Source of the DNA: an uncultured Flavobacteriaceae bacterium
GTDB lineage: Bacteria > Bacteroidota > Bacteroidia > Flavobacteriales > Flavobacteriaceae
Direction of reading: 5' to 3'
DNA: 64,000 nt
NCBI GenBank assembly: GCA_947494565.1
Contig: CANLVG010000004.1
Coordinates: forward strand, 400,598-464,597
The notes under the pieces are model-generated. The model did not search any database. It worked only from the letters and a program-made list of their open reading frames with translations, and was not told the DNA's origin. Below, one piece after another: positions 30,959-41,298 of the stretch (position 1 is its first letter; each line of letters opens with the position of its first letter). The translations under genes were made by a program, and so were the position numbers.

Positions 30959-33082
30959 ATGGCGATTTTAGAAAATATAAGAAAACGAACCACCATATTG
31001 ATATTGATCATTGGTATGGCGTTGTTCGCATTTGTGATTTCAGGTGTTTTCACAAGTAGTAATTTTGGTGCCGGAGGTAAGGTCGGTTCTACAGTGGCGG
31101 AAATAAACGGTAATGAAGTATCCATAGACGCCTTTCGACAAAAAGTAGAAGCTGCCTCCAGAAGGGTAGGGCCGAATGCATCTTCAATGCAAACCATAAA
31201 TCAAGTTTGGGACCAAGAAGTCAGAAATTCCATTTTGGGTGAACAGTTTGAAGATTTGGGAATCAATATCGAAGAAGACCAGATCATGAACTATATCAAG
31301 ACCATGCCTGGATACAACCAAGCGCCTCAATTTCAAAATGAGGACGGTATTTTCGATGAGAACAAGTTCAGGGAGTTTATTTCGGAGATGAGCGTTAACA
31401 ACCCTCAGCAGTATGAATTATGGCTGCAAGATGAGCAGAATATTATTCAAAGCAGTAAGGAGCAAACCTATTTCAATTTGGTCAAGGCCGGAGTGGGAGC
31501 GACCTTGAAAGAAGGGGAGTTGGAATATAAGTTGGCCAATGATAAAGTGGATATGCAATACGTGCGTATTCCGTTCGCTTCCATTGCAGACAGTACTATA
31601 AGCGTGACGAAAAGTGAAATCGCTGAATATATCAATGCCAACAAGGAAGATTATAAACAAGAGACCTCAAGAGACATTCAATTTGTGAACTTCGAGGAAA
31701 AGCCCTCTGCGGCCGATGAGGCAGCGGTCGAAGCCAGTGTCACCAAATTATTGGACGATACCATAGAATATAACGAGCAGACCGATAGAAACGATACCAT
31801 TACCGGTTTCCGAAATACGACGGATTACGCGGCTTTTTTAGATCGTAATTCAGACATTAAATTCGATACCATTTACAAGGCCAAGAAAAGTTTGCCCTCT
31901 TCATTTGCCGATACTTTGATGACACTTCAGGCTGGGGAACTCTTCGGACCCTATCGTGATGGAGACTATTTCAAAGTGTCGAAAATGGTCGATAGAAAAC
32001 CGAACGGATCTGTAAAGGCAAGTCATATACTCATTACATATGAGGGTGCGCAGCGGGCGAATGCCGATATTAAAAGAACCAAGGAAGAGGCCGAGGCCAA
32101 AGCTAATGAGCTCTTGCGCGATGCGAAGAAGCGGGATGCCGATTTTGCTCAGTTGGCCCGTGACAATTCCGATGGTCCTTCTGCCCCTACCGGAGGTGAT
32201 TTGGGCTTTTTCCAACAAGGCACCATGGTGCCCGCATTTAACGATTTTGCCTTTGGCAATTCCGTTGGTAGCATCGGTTTGGTCGAAACTGACTTTGGGT
32301 TCCACGTCATCAAGGTTGATGATAAGGAAGACATTGTACAGATAGCCACTTTGGCACGAGCGATCGAAGCTTCTGAAGAAACCAGCAATACGCTGTTCAC
32401 CGACGCGACCAAGTTTGAAATGGAAGTTGGTTCAGGTGACAAGGTGTTTACAGAATTGGCTTCTGAAAACCAATATTCTGTAATGCCGGTATATAAGATC
32501 AAGTCTTTAGACGAGAACCTGCCTGGTCTTTCCAATCAACGTACAATTGTGCAATGGGCCTTTAACGATGAAACCGAAGTGGGTGACATTAGACGGTTCA
32601 ATGTCAATAACGGATATGCCGTTGTTCAATTGGTTAAAAAGTACAAGGAAGGTGTAATGTCGGTCGAGGACGCTTCGGCTACCGTACTTCCGAAAATAAG
32701 AAAAGAGCGCAAGGCTGCACAGATTATCGGACAGCACCAAGGGAAATCAATGGACGCTATTGCAAGTGACGCTTCCCAATCCCTTTCTAATGCTACGGGC
32801 TTGACGGTTAAATCCCCAACGATTCCAGGTGCCGGTAGTGAACCGGCTGTGGTGGGGGCAGCTTTTGCCATGAAGGATGGAGAGACTTCCGACCTGATCG
32901 AGGGCAATACAGGGATCTTTATGATCAAAGTGACCAAGAAGGAAGAAGCGCCTAAATTGGATAACTACAGTACGTACGCAAATACGTTGCGAACCGCAAC
33001 GGCGAATAAGGTCAACACAGCGGTTTATAATGCCTTGAAGGAAGCCTCGGAAATTGAGGATAACAGGGCTACATTTTACTAG
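30959..33082 (+). CDS. PpiD-like peptidyl-prolyl isomerase/chaperone
   Basis: This 707-residue protein matches the PpiD/SurA family that helps fold outer-membrane proteins. An N-terminal membrane anchor (TTILILIIGMALFAFVISGV) keeps it in the inner membrane facing the periplasm. A SurA-like N-terminal region (about 35-230, VAEINGNEVSIDAFRQKVE) is followed by a parvulin domain (about 345-450) with VKASHILITYEGA, DNSDGPSAPTGGDLGFF and the end VETDFGFHVIKV. A second, weaker repeat follows. It lies alone with its own promoter and terminator. Confidence 0.9.
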   Translation: MAILENIRKRTTILILIIGMALFAFVISGVFTSSNFGAGGKVGSTVAEINGNEVSIDAFRQKVEAASRRVGPNASSMQTINQVWDQEVRNSILGEQFEDLGINIEEDQIMNYIKTMPGYNQAPQFQNEDGIFDENKFREFISEMSVNNPQQYELWLQDEQNIIQSSKEQTYFNLVKAGVGATLKEGELEYKLANDKVDMQYVRIPFASIADSTISVTKSEIAEYINANKEDYKQETSRDIQFVNFEEKPSAADEAAVEASVTKLLDDTIEYNEQTDRNDTITGFRNTTDYAAFLDRNSDIKFDTIYKAKKSLPSSFADTLMTLQAGELFGPYRDGDYFKVSKMVDRKPNGSVKASHILITYEGAQRANADIKRTKEEAEAKANELLRDAKKRDADFAQLARDNSDGPSAPTGGDLGFFQQGTMVPAFNDFAFGNSVGSIGLVETDFGFHVIKVDDKEDIVQIATLARAIEASEETSNTLFTDATKFEMEVGSGDKVFTELASENQYSVMPVYKIKSLDENLPGLSNQRTIVQWAFNDETEVGDIRRFNVNNGYAVVQLVKKYKEGVMSVEDASATVLPKIRKERKAAQIIGQHQGKSMDAIASDASQSLSNATGLTVKSPTIPGAGSEPAVVGAAFAMKDGETSDLIEGNTGIFMIKVTKKEEAPKLDNYSTYANTLRTATANKVNTAVYNALKEASEIEDNRATFY

Positions 33083-33104
33083 GCCAAGAGATCATCCAAA
33101 AATT

Positions 33105-33136
33105 AAAACCCCGGTAGTTGCTATCGGGGTTTTTTA
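33105..33136. terminator. Terminator after the PpiD-like gene
   Basis: AAACCCCGGTAG pairs with CTATCGGGGTTT, followed by a T run. It lies between the PpiD-like gene and the convergent GHMP kinase gene and probably acts on both strands. Confidence 0.8.
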
Positions 33137-34042
33137 TAAGATCATTTTTTGAAAGGGAACCACAATGGGGTATCCCTTTTTTTGGAAGTAATCAGGACTC
33201 TTATCAAGTCCGGTAACCAGCACAAAATCCCCTCCCCAGGCACCCAAACTTTTAACGTACCCTTGATAATCCGAAAACAATTCCTGTTGTATCGTCGGAA
33301 TACCAAGCGCTTCGGATAGCAGCGCTTCATGGGTTCGAATCAATCGTTCAAAGTGTTCCATGGATGAACAAGCTATCATTTCGATGGTCAACGTACTGAT
33401 TTTTTTAATTAATGCCACCTTATCGATTTCCCTCTCTCGATAGGCGACAATGGCGTCCCTGCTATTTCTTTTCCTGTTCAAGTGTACAAAATGGACGGAA
33501 TTCAAAAATGTAGGAGGTTTGGCTAGTTCCGTCACGATGGGTACCCCATTTTTTAATTGATATGAGATAGGGGTGTGGTGCGTGGCACATGCAATGTCGT
33601 AACCACTACCTGAAAAGGCATTCCATAACAGTTGAAAGGGGTCGATCCGGGCCCATTGGGCTATAGTACTGATGAGGGTAGAGGAAGAACCTAGTCCCCA
33701 ATCCCTGGGAAATGTCAATTCAGTTTCTATGGTATATCCTTTCGAAGCGTTCAGAAAATCGGGATTTAATCTTTGGGCCTCGGTGAGAAGTTTCTGAAGG
33801 GTATGTGAAGTGTTGGTATCAGAACTGGAGATTTCGATCAATGAACCTTGTTCAAAGACAGCTGTGAACCATGGAAGACTCTTTTCATCCAGACTTTTCC
33901 ATACGATTGTTCCGGAATTGGTTTCGAAAACACGCAGGTGCTGACCGAACTTGGTGGGCATGGCCCAGGCCACCGCACCATCGAGTACGGCATATTCGCC
34001 GGAAATCAATAATTTACCATGGCCATAAAATTGTTGTGGCAT
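33134..34042 (-). CDS. GYDIA-type GHMP kinase
   Basis: This 302-residue GHMP-family kinase has KLLISGEYAVLDGA at the N-terminus (residues 9-22), the phosphate-binding WGLGSSSTLIS (about 115-125), and the SGYDIACA motif (about 145-152) that names the Bacteroidota GYDIA family. The stop of HMG-CoA reductase overlaps its start. The neighbour is a mevalonate-pathway enzyme, so mevalonate or phosphomevalonate phosphorylation is the leading inference; biochemical evidence is not available to me. Confidence 0.88.
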   Translation of the reverse strand: MPQQFYGHGKLLISGEYAVLDGAVAWAMPTKFGQHLRVFETNSGTIVWKSLDEKSLPWFTAVFEQGSLIEISSSDTNTSHTLQKLLTEAQRLNPDFLNASKGYTIETELTFPRDWGLGSSSTLISTIAQWARIDPFQLLWNAFSGSGYDIACATHHTPISYQLKNGVPIVTELAKPPTFLNSVHFVHLNRKRNSRDAIVAYREREIDKVALIKKISTLTIEMIACSSMEHFERLIRTHEALLSEALGIPTIQQELFSDYQGYVKSLGAWGGDFVLVTGLDKSPDYFQKKGYPIVVPFQKMIL

Positions 34043-35358
34043 TAGTTCCGGAGCTTTTCAAATGCATCAACAACGGCACTGTGGGTCGCCGTATTTTTTT
34101 TGAAGTGTTCGATCAACGTCTTCTTTTCCGTGTTGGTCGCCCCCAATTGGTTCAAGATATTCAAGAGATGCATCTTCATATGACCTTCTTGTATTCCCGT
34201 GGTGACCAAAGAACGCACCGCAGCAAAATTCTGGGCCAGACCTGCTACCGCCACAATTTGCATAAGCTCTTCGGCAGAAGGGTGCTGAAGGACTTCCAGC
34301 GACCACTTCACTAACGGATGGAGACTGGTCAAACCGCCAACTGTGCCAAGGGCTAAGGGAATTTCTATCGAAAATGAAAAGATACCGTTTTCAACGGCTG
34401 CGTCGGTTAGGCTCGAGTAGCGGCCATTTCGGGCGGCATAAGCATGCATTCCAGCTTCTACCGCTCTAAAATCGTTTCCGGTAGCAAGAATAACGGCATC
34501 GATTCCGTTCATGATCCCCTTGTTGTGGGTCACGGCCCTATGCGGTTCCACTTTGGCGATCGCGACCGCCCGAACCATTTTCTGGGCAAATTCCTGAGCG
34601 GAAATCGAATCGCTTACCAGTAGCTCTTTGACAGGACAAGAAACCTCGGCCCTGACCAAGCAATCGGGTACGTAATTGCTCAAGATACTCATGACGATTT
34701 CGATATCCTTCTCGGCTTCCGTAAAATCTGTATAGGCCTGTGCCTCTTCCTTAAAGGTCGAAGCGAATTGCTCTAGACAAGAATTGATGAAATTGGCACC
34801 CATAGCATCACGAGTCTCAAAAGTGCAATGCAACTGGAAATAGTTGTCGAGTAGATCCGATTGGTCTCGCAAGACGATATCGGTAACACCGCCTCCTCTT
34901 TTTTCCATGTTTTTGGTAATGGATGAGGCCGATTGCAATAATTTGGGTTTCACCTTTTGAAAGAACGATCGCAGTTTCCCGGTATCCCCGGTGAACATGA
35001 AATGAACTTGACCTACTTTTTCTGTCCCGAGTACTTTGGTCTTGAATCCACCACGTTCCAACCAAAACTTAGCGGCTTTACTGGCCGCCGCTACTACGGA
35101 GCTTTCCTCGATGGCCATTGGCAGTGCATAGAGCTTGTCATTGATAAGGAAATTCGGGGCAACACCCAGAGGCAGATAGTAATTGCTAATGGTATTTTCA
35201 ATGAATTCATCATGCAATTTTTGAACACCGGCATCGGTATTCCAGTATGTTTTTAGAAGAGCCTTTGAAGCGTTCTTGTTTTGGGTATACTTCTCGGAAA
35301 TCCAATCGACTTTTTCTTCTTTCGTCAGTTTTGAAAATCCTTCAATGGGCGAAATCAT
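34042..35358 (-). CDS. HMG-CoA reductase, class II (degradative-type fold)
   Basis: This enzyme interconverts HMG-CoA and mevalonate, and in Bacteroidota probably makes mevalonate for isoprenoids. I start at 35358 (MISPIEGFSKL), giving 438 residues, the family's usual length; an upstream start at 35505 would add a basic extension not typical of it. Motifs are LPMAIEESSVVAAAS (catalytic Glu), THNKGIMNGIDAVILATGND (catalytic Lys and Asp) and AVTHNKG. The typical His near the C-terminus lies in the last 100 residues. It shares one base with the start of the GHMP kinase gene. Confidence 0.9.
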   Translation of the reverse strand: MISPIEGFSKLTKEEKVDWISEKYTQNKNASKALLKTYWNTDAGVQKLHDEFIENTISNYYLPLGVAPNFLINDKLYALPMAIEESSVVAAASKAAKFWLERGGFKTKVLGTEKVGQVHFMFTGDTGKLRSFFQKVKPKLLQSASSITKNMEKRGGGVTDIVLRDQSDLLDNYFQLHCTFETRDAMGANFINSCLEQFASTFKEEAQAYTDFTEAEKDIEIVMSILSNYVPDCLVRAEVSCPVKELLVSDSISAQEFAQKMVRAVAIAKVEPHRAVTHNKGIMNGIDAVILATGNDFRAVEAGMHAYAARNGRYSSLTDAAVENGIFSFSIEIPLALGTVGGLTSLHPLVKWSLEVLQHPSAEELMQIVAVAGLAQNFAAVRSLVTTGIQEGHMKMHLLNILNQLGATNTEKKTLIEHFKKNTATHSAVVDAFEKLRN

Positions 35359-35512
35359 TGGGTAGCGGGTTTGTCGGTAAAGATAAGTATAAACGCGAAA
35401 AAGCCTTGTTATGGACATGATGTTATGTGACCATCGCTTTTTTAATCGTAAACCGAGGTTATTCGTATAATTATCACTAAACTTGAAAAATTTAACCAAT
35501 TTCATCTATTAC

Positions 35513-37678
35513 ATGAAGAAATCAAACATGCTATTGCTTTTTGCCTTGATTACGTTCGTTGCCACAAATGCGCAGACCAAGAAGATTACCGTTGAAGATA
35601 TTTATAACGGTACATTTCGAACCGAGGGTCTTGACGAACTTCGATCGTTGAACAACGGAAAGGAATATACGGTCTTGAATATCGATCGAGCACGGGAGAC
35701 TAGCCAAATAGATACCTACAGTTACCAAACGCTCGAAAAAAAAGAAACCCTGGTTTCTTCAGAGCTTCTCGAAGGCGTTTCTTCCTTCTCGAGCTACACG
35801 TTCAGTGCTGATGAAAGCAGGGTACTGCTTGCAACGGATGTAGAGCCCATCTTTAGACGTTCACGCTTGGGGCTTTATTATGTGTATGATATTGCCAGTA
35901 AATCGCTGACCAAAGTAGCTGAAACAAAAATACAGGAGCCTACTTTTTCACCTGATGGAAAACAGGTGGCGTATGGATTTAACAACAATCTGTATGTGTT
36001 CGATATTGACACAAAGACCACCAAACAAATAACGGAAGATGGCGTTAAGAACCGGATTATCAATGGTATTACCGATTGGGTATATGAAGAAGAGTTCGCT
36101 TTCGCAAGAGCATTCGAGTGGAATTCAGACGGCACAAGAATCGCCTTTTTAAGATTTGATGAAAGTAAGGTCCAGCAGTTTTCCATGGACGTATATGGCA
36201 CCGAACTGTATCAAAGACAAGAGGTGTTCAAATATCCAAAAGCCGGGGAGGAAAACGCTGTTGTTTCGCTACATCTGTATGACATGGCTACGGCGACGAC
36301 CTCGAATGTCGATTTGGATGGAGCCCATTACATTCCGCGGCTAAAATGGATGAACGATTCGAATCGTTTGAGTGTGCAGACCTTGAATCGGCACCAAAAC
36401 CACCTTAGATTGTACGCTGTCGACGCAAGGTCAAATGCGGCGAACCTTCTGATGGAGGAAAAAGATGAAGCCTATGTGGACGTGACCAACGATTTGACAT
36501 TTTTGCCAGATGATAGTTTTATTTGGACAAGCGAACAAGATGGTTGGAATCATATCTATAGGTACAGTAAGGAAGGGCCTTTGATGAATCAAGTGACCAA
36601 AGGAGCTTGGGAGGTGACCAGTTATTACGGGTATGATGCGAAGAAAGACCGCATCTACTATCAGTCCACCGAAAATGGTTCTACGAATCGGGGCGTCTAT
36701 AGTATCTCGAGCTCAGGTCGGAGTAAAAAGGAATTGGCAGTAGAAGAAGGAACAAATCGCGCCGATTTCAGTGCGGACTTCACCTACTTTATCAATACCT
36801 TTTCTAGTGCTACCATACCTCCCAGATATACGTTGCATAAATCCAACTCCGGAAAGAAGGTAAAGGATATCAAGAACAACCAGGCAGTACTTACCAAGCT
36901 CAGCAATTACCAAATGGGGCCCAAAGAGTTTTCGACCTTGGCGATAAACGGTAATGAGTTGAATATGTACATGCTCAAACCGGCAGATTTCGACCCCTCA
37001 AAAAAGTATCCGCTTCTGATGTATCAATATAGTGGACCCGGTTCTCAGAACGTATCGAATTCCTGGAATGATACTAGTGATTATTGGCACCAAAGCTTAG
37101 TGTCGGAGGGCTACATCATTGTGTGTATTGATGGCCGCGGAACCGGATTTAAGGGCCGCGATTTCAAAAAGGTGACCTATCTCAACTTGGTGAAGTATGA
37201 GACAGAAGACCAAATAACGGCGGCTAAAAAATTGAGTGAGTTGCCTTATATCGATGAAGAGCGCACCGGAATTTGGGGCTGGAGTTTTGGGGGTCACATG
37301 GCCACGAACTGTATTTTAAAAGGGAATGACGTTTTTGAAACTGCAATTGCAGTGGCACCCGTTACCTCATGGCGCTTTTACGATACCATCTATACCGAGC
37401 GTTTTATGCGTACTCCGGCGGAAAACCCAAGTGGATACGATGACAATTCGCCATTCAACTATCCTGAGATGCTGAAAGGTAACTATCTACTGGTGCATGG
37501 TTCAGGGGATGACAATGTACATGTACAGAATTCGATGCGTATGATCGAGGCCCTGGTGCAAGCGAACAAACAATTTGACTTGGCCATCTATCCCGATAAA
37601 AATCATGGTATTTATGGCGGAAATACTAGAATTCATCTGTTTAATAAAATGACCAAATTCATAAAGGAAAATCTTTAA
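35513..37678 (+). CDS. Dipeptidyl peptidase IV-type S9 serine peptidase
   Basis: This 721-residue secreted peptidase removes N-terminal dipeptides, usually Xaa-Pro. I start at 35513, giving a signal peptide (MLLLFALITFVATNAQ). The N-terminal beta-propeller (about 60-430) contains WVYEEEFAFARAFEW, the conserved substrate N-terminus-binding glutamates. The catalytic domain has SPGSQNV-like PGSQNVSNSW, nucleophile Ser in WGWSFGGHMA (about 609), Asp in HGSGDDNVH (about 685) and His in KNHGIYG (about 715). It is followed by a peptide transporter gene, so peptides released here could be imported by it. Confidence 0.93.
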   Translation: MKKSNMLLLFALITFVATNAQTKKITVEDIYNGTFRTEGLDELRSLNNGKEYTVLNIDRARETSQIDTYSYQTLEKKETLVSSELLEGVSSFSSYTFSADESRVLLATDVEPIFRRSRLGLYYVYDIASKSLTKVAETKIQEPTFSPDGKQVAYGFNNNLYVFDIDTKTTKQITEDGVKNRIINGITDWVYEEEFAFARAFEWNSDGTRIAFLRFDESKVQQFSMDVYGTELYQRQEVFKYPKAGEENAVVSLHLYDMATATTSNVDLDGAHYIPRLKWMNDSNRLSVQTLNRHQNHLRLYAVDARSNAANLLMEEKDEAYVDVTNDLTFLPDDSFIWTSEQDGWNHIYRYSKEGPLMNQVTKGAWEVTSYYGYDAKKDRIYYQSTENGSTNRGVYSISSSGRSKKELAVEEGTNRADFSADFTYFINTFSSATIPPRYTLHKSNSGKKVKDIKNNQAVLTKLSNYQMGPKEFSTLAINGNELNMYMLKPADFDPSKKYPLLMYQYSGPGSQNVSNSWNDTSDYWHQSLVSEGYIIVCIDGRGTGFKGRDFKKVTYLNLVKYETEDQITAAKKLSELPYIDEERTGIWGWSFGGHMATNCILKGNDVFETAIAVAPVTSWRFYDTIYTERFMRTPAENPSGYDDNSPFNYPEMLKGNYLLVHGSGDDNVHVQNSMRMIEALVQANKQFDLAIYPDKNHGIYGGNTRIHLFNKMTKFIKENL

Positions 37679-37696
37679 CCAACCAAAAGTTATAAC

Positions 37697-39229
37697 ATGA
37701 GTGATTCGACCAAGTTTTCAAACCAAAAAGAGATTCTAGGGCACCCGCAAGGATTATTCTATTTATTCTTTGCCGAATTGTGGGAGCGTTTTAGCTTCTA
37801 CGGAATGCGTGCACTGTTGACCTTGTATATGGTCAACGTCATTTTCGAAGCGCTTTCCACTAGGGATTACGCCGCCGCCGCTGTTTATGCCTCTTATGGT
37901 TCTTTGGTGTACGCCTCAACGGTAATCGGGGGGAAAATATCAGATTCTATTTTGGGAATGCGACAGTCGATTTTTTTGGGTGGTATTCTCATGTCTCTCG
38001 GCCATTTTGTACTCGCGATTGAAAACGATATTGCCTTCTTTTTGGCCTTGGCATTCATTATTGTTGGAAATGGTTTTTTTAAACCTAATATCTCAACCTT
38101 CGTAGGAACCTTGTACGAGGAAGGCGATACTAGAAAAGACTCGGGGTTCACCATATTTTATATGGGTATAAATATTGGTGGAGCCATCTCACCATTATTA
38201 TGTGGTTGGCTCGGTGCTACCTATGGCTGGCACTACGGTTTTGGATTAGCGGGAATAGGGATGTTAACAGGCCTCTTGTTTTTCTGGAGTGGAATCAAAA
38301 AGAACGTTTTCGGGGATCGGGGACTACCACCTAGCCAAGAAGTATACGAAAAGAAAATCATGGGAATACCCCAAAAGACCTTAATTCCCATATTATGCTT
38401 TCTAGCTGCGCCCATAATTGCATTTTTACTCTATTCCTATAAGTCTTTAGGAGGAGAGGGTACCCTATTCGAAGAAACGAATATCGTCAACCTGCTCTTT
38501 TATGTCATCGGTATTCTCGTCATCCTCTATTTGGGTAGTATCATGCTAAAAGCTACTAAAGACGAGAGGAAGAAACTTTTCATGGCCGTCTTGATTACCT
38601 TCTTTATGACCATTTTTTGGGGCTTTCATGAGTTGCATGGTAGCGTAATCACTCTTTTTGCTGCTAGAAATGTCAATTTGACGCTCATAAATGCCAGTCA
38701 GACCAATGCGCTAAACTCGATATTTATCGTACTCCTCTCGATACCTATTTCGATAATGTGGACCTACTTGGCCAAAAAGAAAATCAATCCTAGAACTCCC
38801 TATAAATTCGGAATGGGGCTGGTTCTGGCGGGCTTGAGCTTTTACATTCTTTCGTTAAGCGGTGGCAGTGCCGATGAAAACGGAATGGTACCGTTTACCT
38901 ATTTATTGCTTTTGTATTTCCTGATTTCCGTGGGGGAATTGTTTATGTCTCCGGTAGGACTTTCGAAAATAACGGATCTCTCTCCAAAAAGAATCGTGGC
39001 CTTTATGATGGGCGTATGGTTCTTATCTTCCGCCTATGCCTTTCAAATTGTCGGTTTCATATCCAAAGAGCTTGCTATTGAGAGCACTGATAGCAATGTA
39101 GGAGGTCTTGATACCCTGAACATTTACTTAGACGGGTTTAGTCTTATCGCCAAATATTCCCTTGTGGCGGGTGCTGTGGTACTTGTATTCGCTCCGTTAA
39201 TGAAACGACTGATGGGCAACGTGCATTAA
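37697..39229 (+). CDS. POT-family proton-coupled peptide transporter
   Basis: This 510-residue membrane protein imports di- and tripeptides by proton symport. Family features are FAELWERFSFYGMRALLTLYM (the E-x-x-E-R-type motif, residues about 22-41), GNGFFKPNISTFVGTLYEEGD (about 118-138), FYMGINIGGAISPLLCG and about 12 to 14 membrane helices. It lies 18 bases after dipeptidyl peptidase IV on the same strand, so the two form a likely peptide-use pair. The convergent comEC gene follows after 14 bases. Confidence 0.92.
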   Translation: MSDSTKFSNQKEILGHPQGLFYLFFAELWERFSFYGMRALLTLYMVNVIFEALSTRDYAAAAVYASYGSLVYASTVIGGKISDSILGMRQSIFLGGILMSLGHFVLAIENDIAFFLALAFIIVGNGFFKPNISTFVGTLYEEGDTRKDSGFTIFYMGINIGGAISPLLCGWLGATYGWHYGFGLAGIGMLTGLLFFWSGIKKNVFGDRGLPPSQEVYEKKIMGIPQKTLIPILCFLAAPIIAFLLYSYKSLGGEGTLFEETNIVNLLFYVIGILVILYLGSIMLKATKDERKKLFMAVLITFFMTIFWGFHELHGSVITLFAARNVNLTLINASQTNALNSIFIVLLSIPISIMWTYLAKKKINPRTPYKFGMGLVLAGLSFYILSLSGGSADENGMVPFTYLLLLYFLISVGELFMSPVGLSKITDLSPKRIVAFMMGVWFLSSAYAFQIVGFISKELAIESTDSNVGGLDTLNIYLDGFSLIAKYSLVAGAVVLVFAPLMKRLMGNVH

Positions 39230-39243
39230 GGAAAATAGGACTG

Positions 39244-41256
39244 TTAAAAATAAAAGGCTCCCTTTTCACCAGTATAGTGAAAAGGGAGTTTCCTTTTGGC
39301 GCAGGTGGCACGCCAACGGTTGACATAGCTTTTGTAGTTGCTGCCATCAGCAATTACCTGTTTTGGTCGAATCGAATCTAAAATACGCTCCAAATTGATT
39401 TTTGGGGATTGGATCAACACAAGGTATTCGACTTTTTCGTTAAGCGGAACGATGGCCGAGCTATCAATTAGGAGTAGCCGTTTATTGTCGATTCGATAGG
39501 CATTTTGCAGCGGTTCGTACCTGTGGTCTTGAATGCGCCTCCCTATCCTGATGTCCTTGGTTATGTCATCCATTTTGTGGGTACTCTTGGAATAGACGGT
39601 AAGTCGCGCTCCGTTTTGATGAAGTAGTACGGAATTTTTGTTTTGATGGAGAAGAAAGATGTCCTGTCGTTGTTTTGTGTGTATGCTGGCATAGAGCAAC
39701 CAGAACTGAAAGCCAACAATGGCCGTCAGCAGGGTAATGATTCGAATAAAAATAGGTTTCGTGACCAGAAGGAGCAATGCAATGGTAATGATATATGCCA
39801 GTATAAGCTGGACCGCGTCAAAGGATATGTGCTTAAAAACAAAGGCTTCCTGATCCGCAACCCAGGTAATTACGGCATTCATCAGACGAATCATATGGCC
39901 ATACCCTTCTGCCAAAAAATCGGGTAGTGTATTACTGACCGCTAAGACGAGTACTAGAATCCCCAATCCAAGAATAATTCCTAAAAAAGGAACCACCAAC
40001 AGGTTCGAAATAAAGAAGAGTCCTGGAAATTGATGAAAGTAGAAGAGACTTATCGGCAGTACCCCAATTTGGGCAGCAATACTGACCGCCAATAACTGCC
40101 AGATCTTGCGTACAACCCGGTTTTTAGGAAACCAAAATCGTTGCAACATCGGATAGATCCAAAGTATGGAAAAGACAGCTGCGTAACTCATTTGAAACCC
40201 TACCTGGAATAAAAGCATGGGATTGAACAGTAACAGTATAAAAAACATGGATAAGGTCAGAATGTTGAACGTATTACTGGGCCTATTGAGATAGAGCGCA
40301 TAACCTACGAATGAGAACATCGTTACTGCACGCACGACTGATGCCGATAGGCCCGCAAGAAGAGCGAAACCCCATAACAAGACGATTAGGGTTATTAGTT
40401 TTAGAACCTTGCCGTTTCGGAGTCTTTCCAAAGGGCTGAGCAGAAATTGCAGTAGTAGTAACAGTATACCAATATGCAGACCGGAAACGGCAAGAATATG
40501 GACAGCCCCGGCATCTTTATAAGCATCATAGGTCTGAGCGGATATCGAATGACGTTGTCCCAATAATAACGCTTGAACAATGCTGAGTTCGTCTTCTCCG
40601 AAACGCGCTTCCCTAAGTTTTGTGACGAGTTTGTTTCTGAGGGAGGCTGCATATCCGAAAATAGTAGGCATCCGGGTTGATAATAGGAAGTAGGAATCGT
40701 GGGTGACCATGAGTTGATGTGAAATACCCAACCGCTGCATGTATCGCCGATAATTGAACTGATACGGATTCAAAGGGGAACGAATTTCCTTTAAGTTGTC
40801 TAGGGTAAGGAGTTCATCATCCACTTGAAGTGCTTTCTTGAGGGTGTCAATCGGAAGATTTAACACAATTTTTCCAGAAGTCGGATGACCGTCATGTTCC
40901 TTGACAAGGGCTATGTATCTGTGGTGAAAGGAATTCGATTTTAGCACTTCCCTGATTTTTAAGGTCAAAACACCCTTAGCGCTATTCGAGTAATGGCTGT
41001 AATGGTTCTTCTGGTTTTTCGGTTGCCATAGGGCGTATGACAGGGCTCCGATACTCATAGTAGTAAGGACCACAAATACTAAAAAAACGTGAGGTTGTCG
41101 TTGTTTTGCGTTCTGAAAAACAAAACCTAGACCAGTTAGCAAAAGCAAAGTGCATAGAAGGGCAGCGAGTAGAGGTACATCGAAATAGGTGCCAATGACT
41201 ATCCCTGCAACGAGAGGGAGGGTCAATTTGGTGGAAGCGAACCGAAATAAATTCAT
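39244..41256 (-). CDS. ComEC/Rec2-family DNA-uptake channel
   Basis: This 670-residue membrane protein is the presumed inner-membrane channel for transforming DNA. An N-terminal membrane pair and DUF4131-like domain (about 1-190) is followed by the competence domain, with GAVHILAVSGLHIGIL (about 229-244), LSASVVRAVTMFSF (about 303-316) and multiple helices to about 520. The C-terminal 150 residues occupy the place of the beta-lactamase-like nuclease domain but lack its HxHxDH metal motif, as is usual in Bacteroidota. Whether this organism is naturally competent is unknown. Confidence 0.88.
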   Translation of the reverse strand: MNLFRFASTKLTLPLVAGIVIGTYFDVPLLAALLCTLLLLTGLGFVFQNAKQRQPHVFLVFVVLTTMSIGALSYALWQPKNQKNHYSHYSNSAKGVLTLKIREVLKSNSFHHRYIALVKEHDGHPTSGKIVLNLPIDTLKKALQVDDELLTLDNLKEIRSPLNPYQFNYRRYMQRLGISHQLMVTHDSYFLLSTRMPTIFGYAASLRNKLVTKLREARFGEDELSIVQALLLGQRHSISAQTYDAYKDAGAVHILAVSGLHIGILLLLLQFLLSPLERLRNGKVLKLITLIVLLWGFALLAGLSASVVRAVTMFSFVGYALYLNRPSNTFNILTLSMFFILLLFNPMLLFQVGFQMSYAAVFSILWIYPMLQRFWFPKNRVVRKIWQLLAVSIAAQIGVLPISLFYFHQFPGLFFISNLLVVPFLGIILGLGILVLVLAVSNTLPDFLAEGYGHMIRLMNAVITWVADQEAFVFKHISFDAVQLILAYIITIALLLLVTKPIFIRIITLLTAIVGFQFWLLYASIHTKQRQDIFLLHQNKNSVLLHQNGARLTVYSKSTHKMDDITKDIRIGRRIQDHRYEPLQNAYRIDNKRLLLIDSSAIVPLNEKVEYLVLIQSPKINLERILDSIRPKQVIADGSNYKSYVNRWRATCAKRKLPFHYTGEKGAFYF

Positions 41257-41298
41257 AGCGTAAATTCTTACGCTAAATGTAGTAAATAATATAATTTG

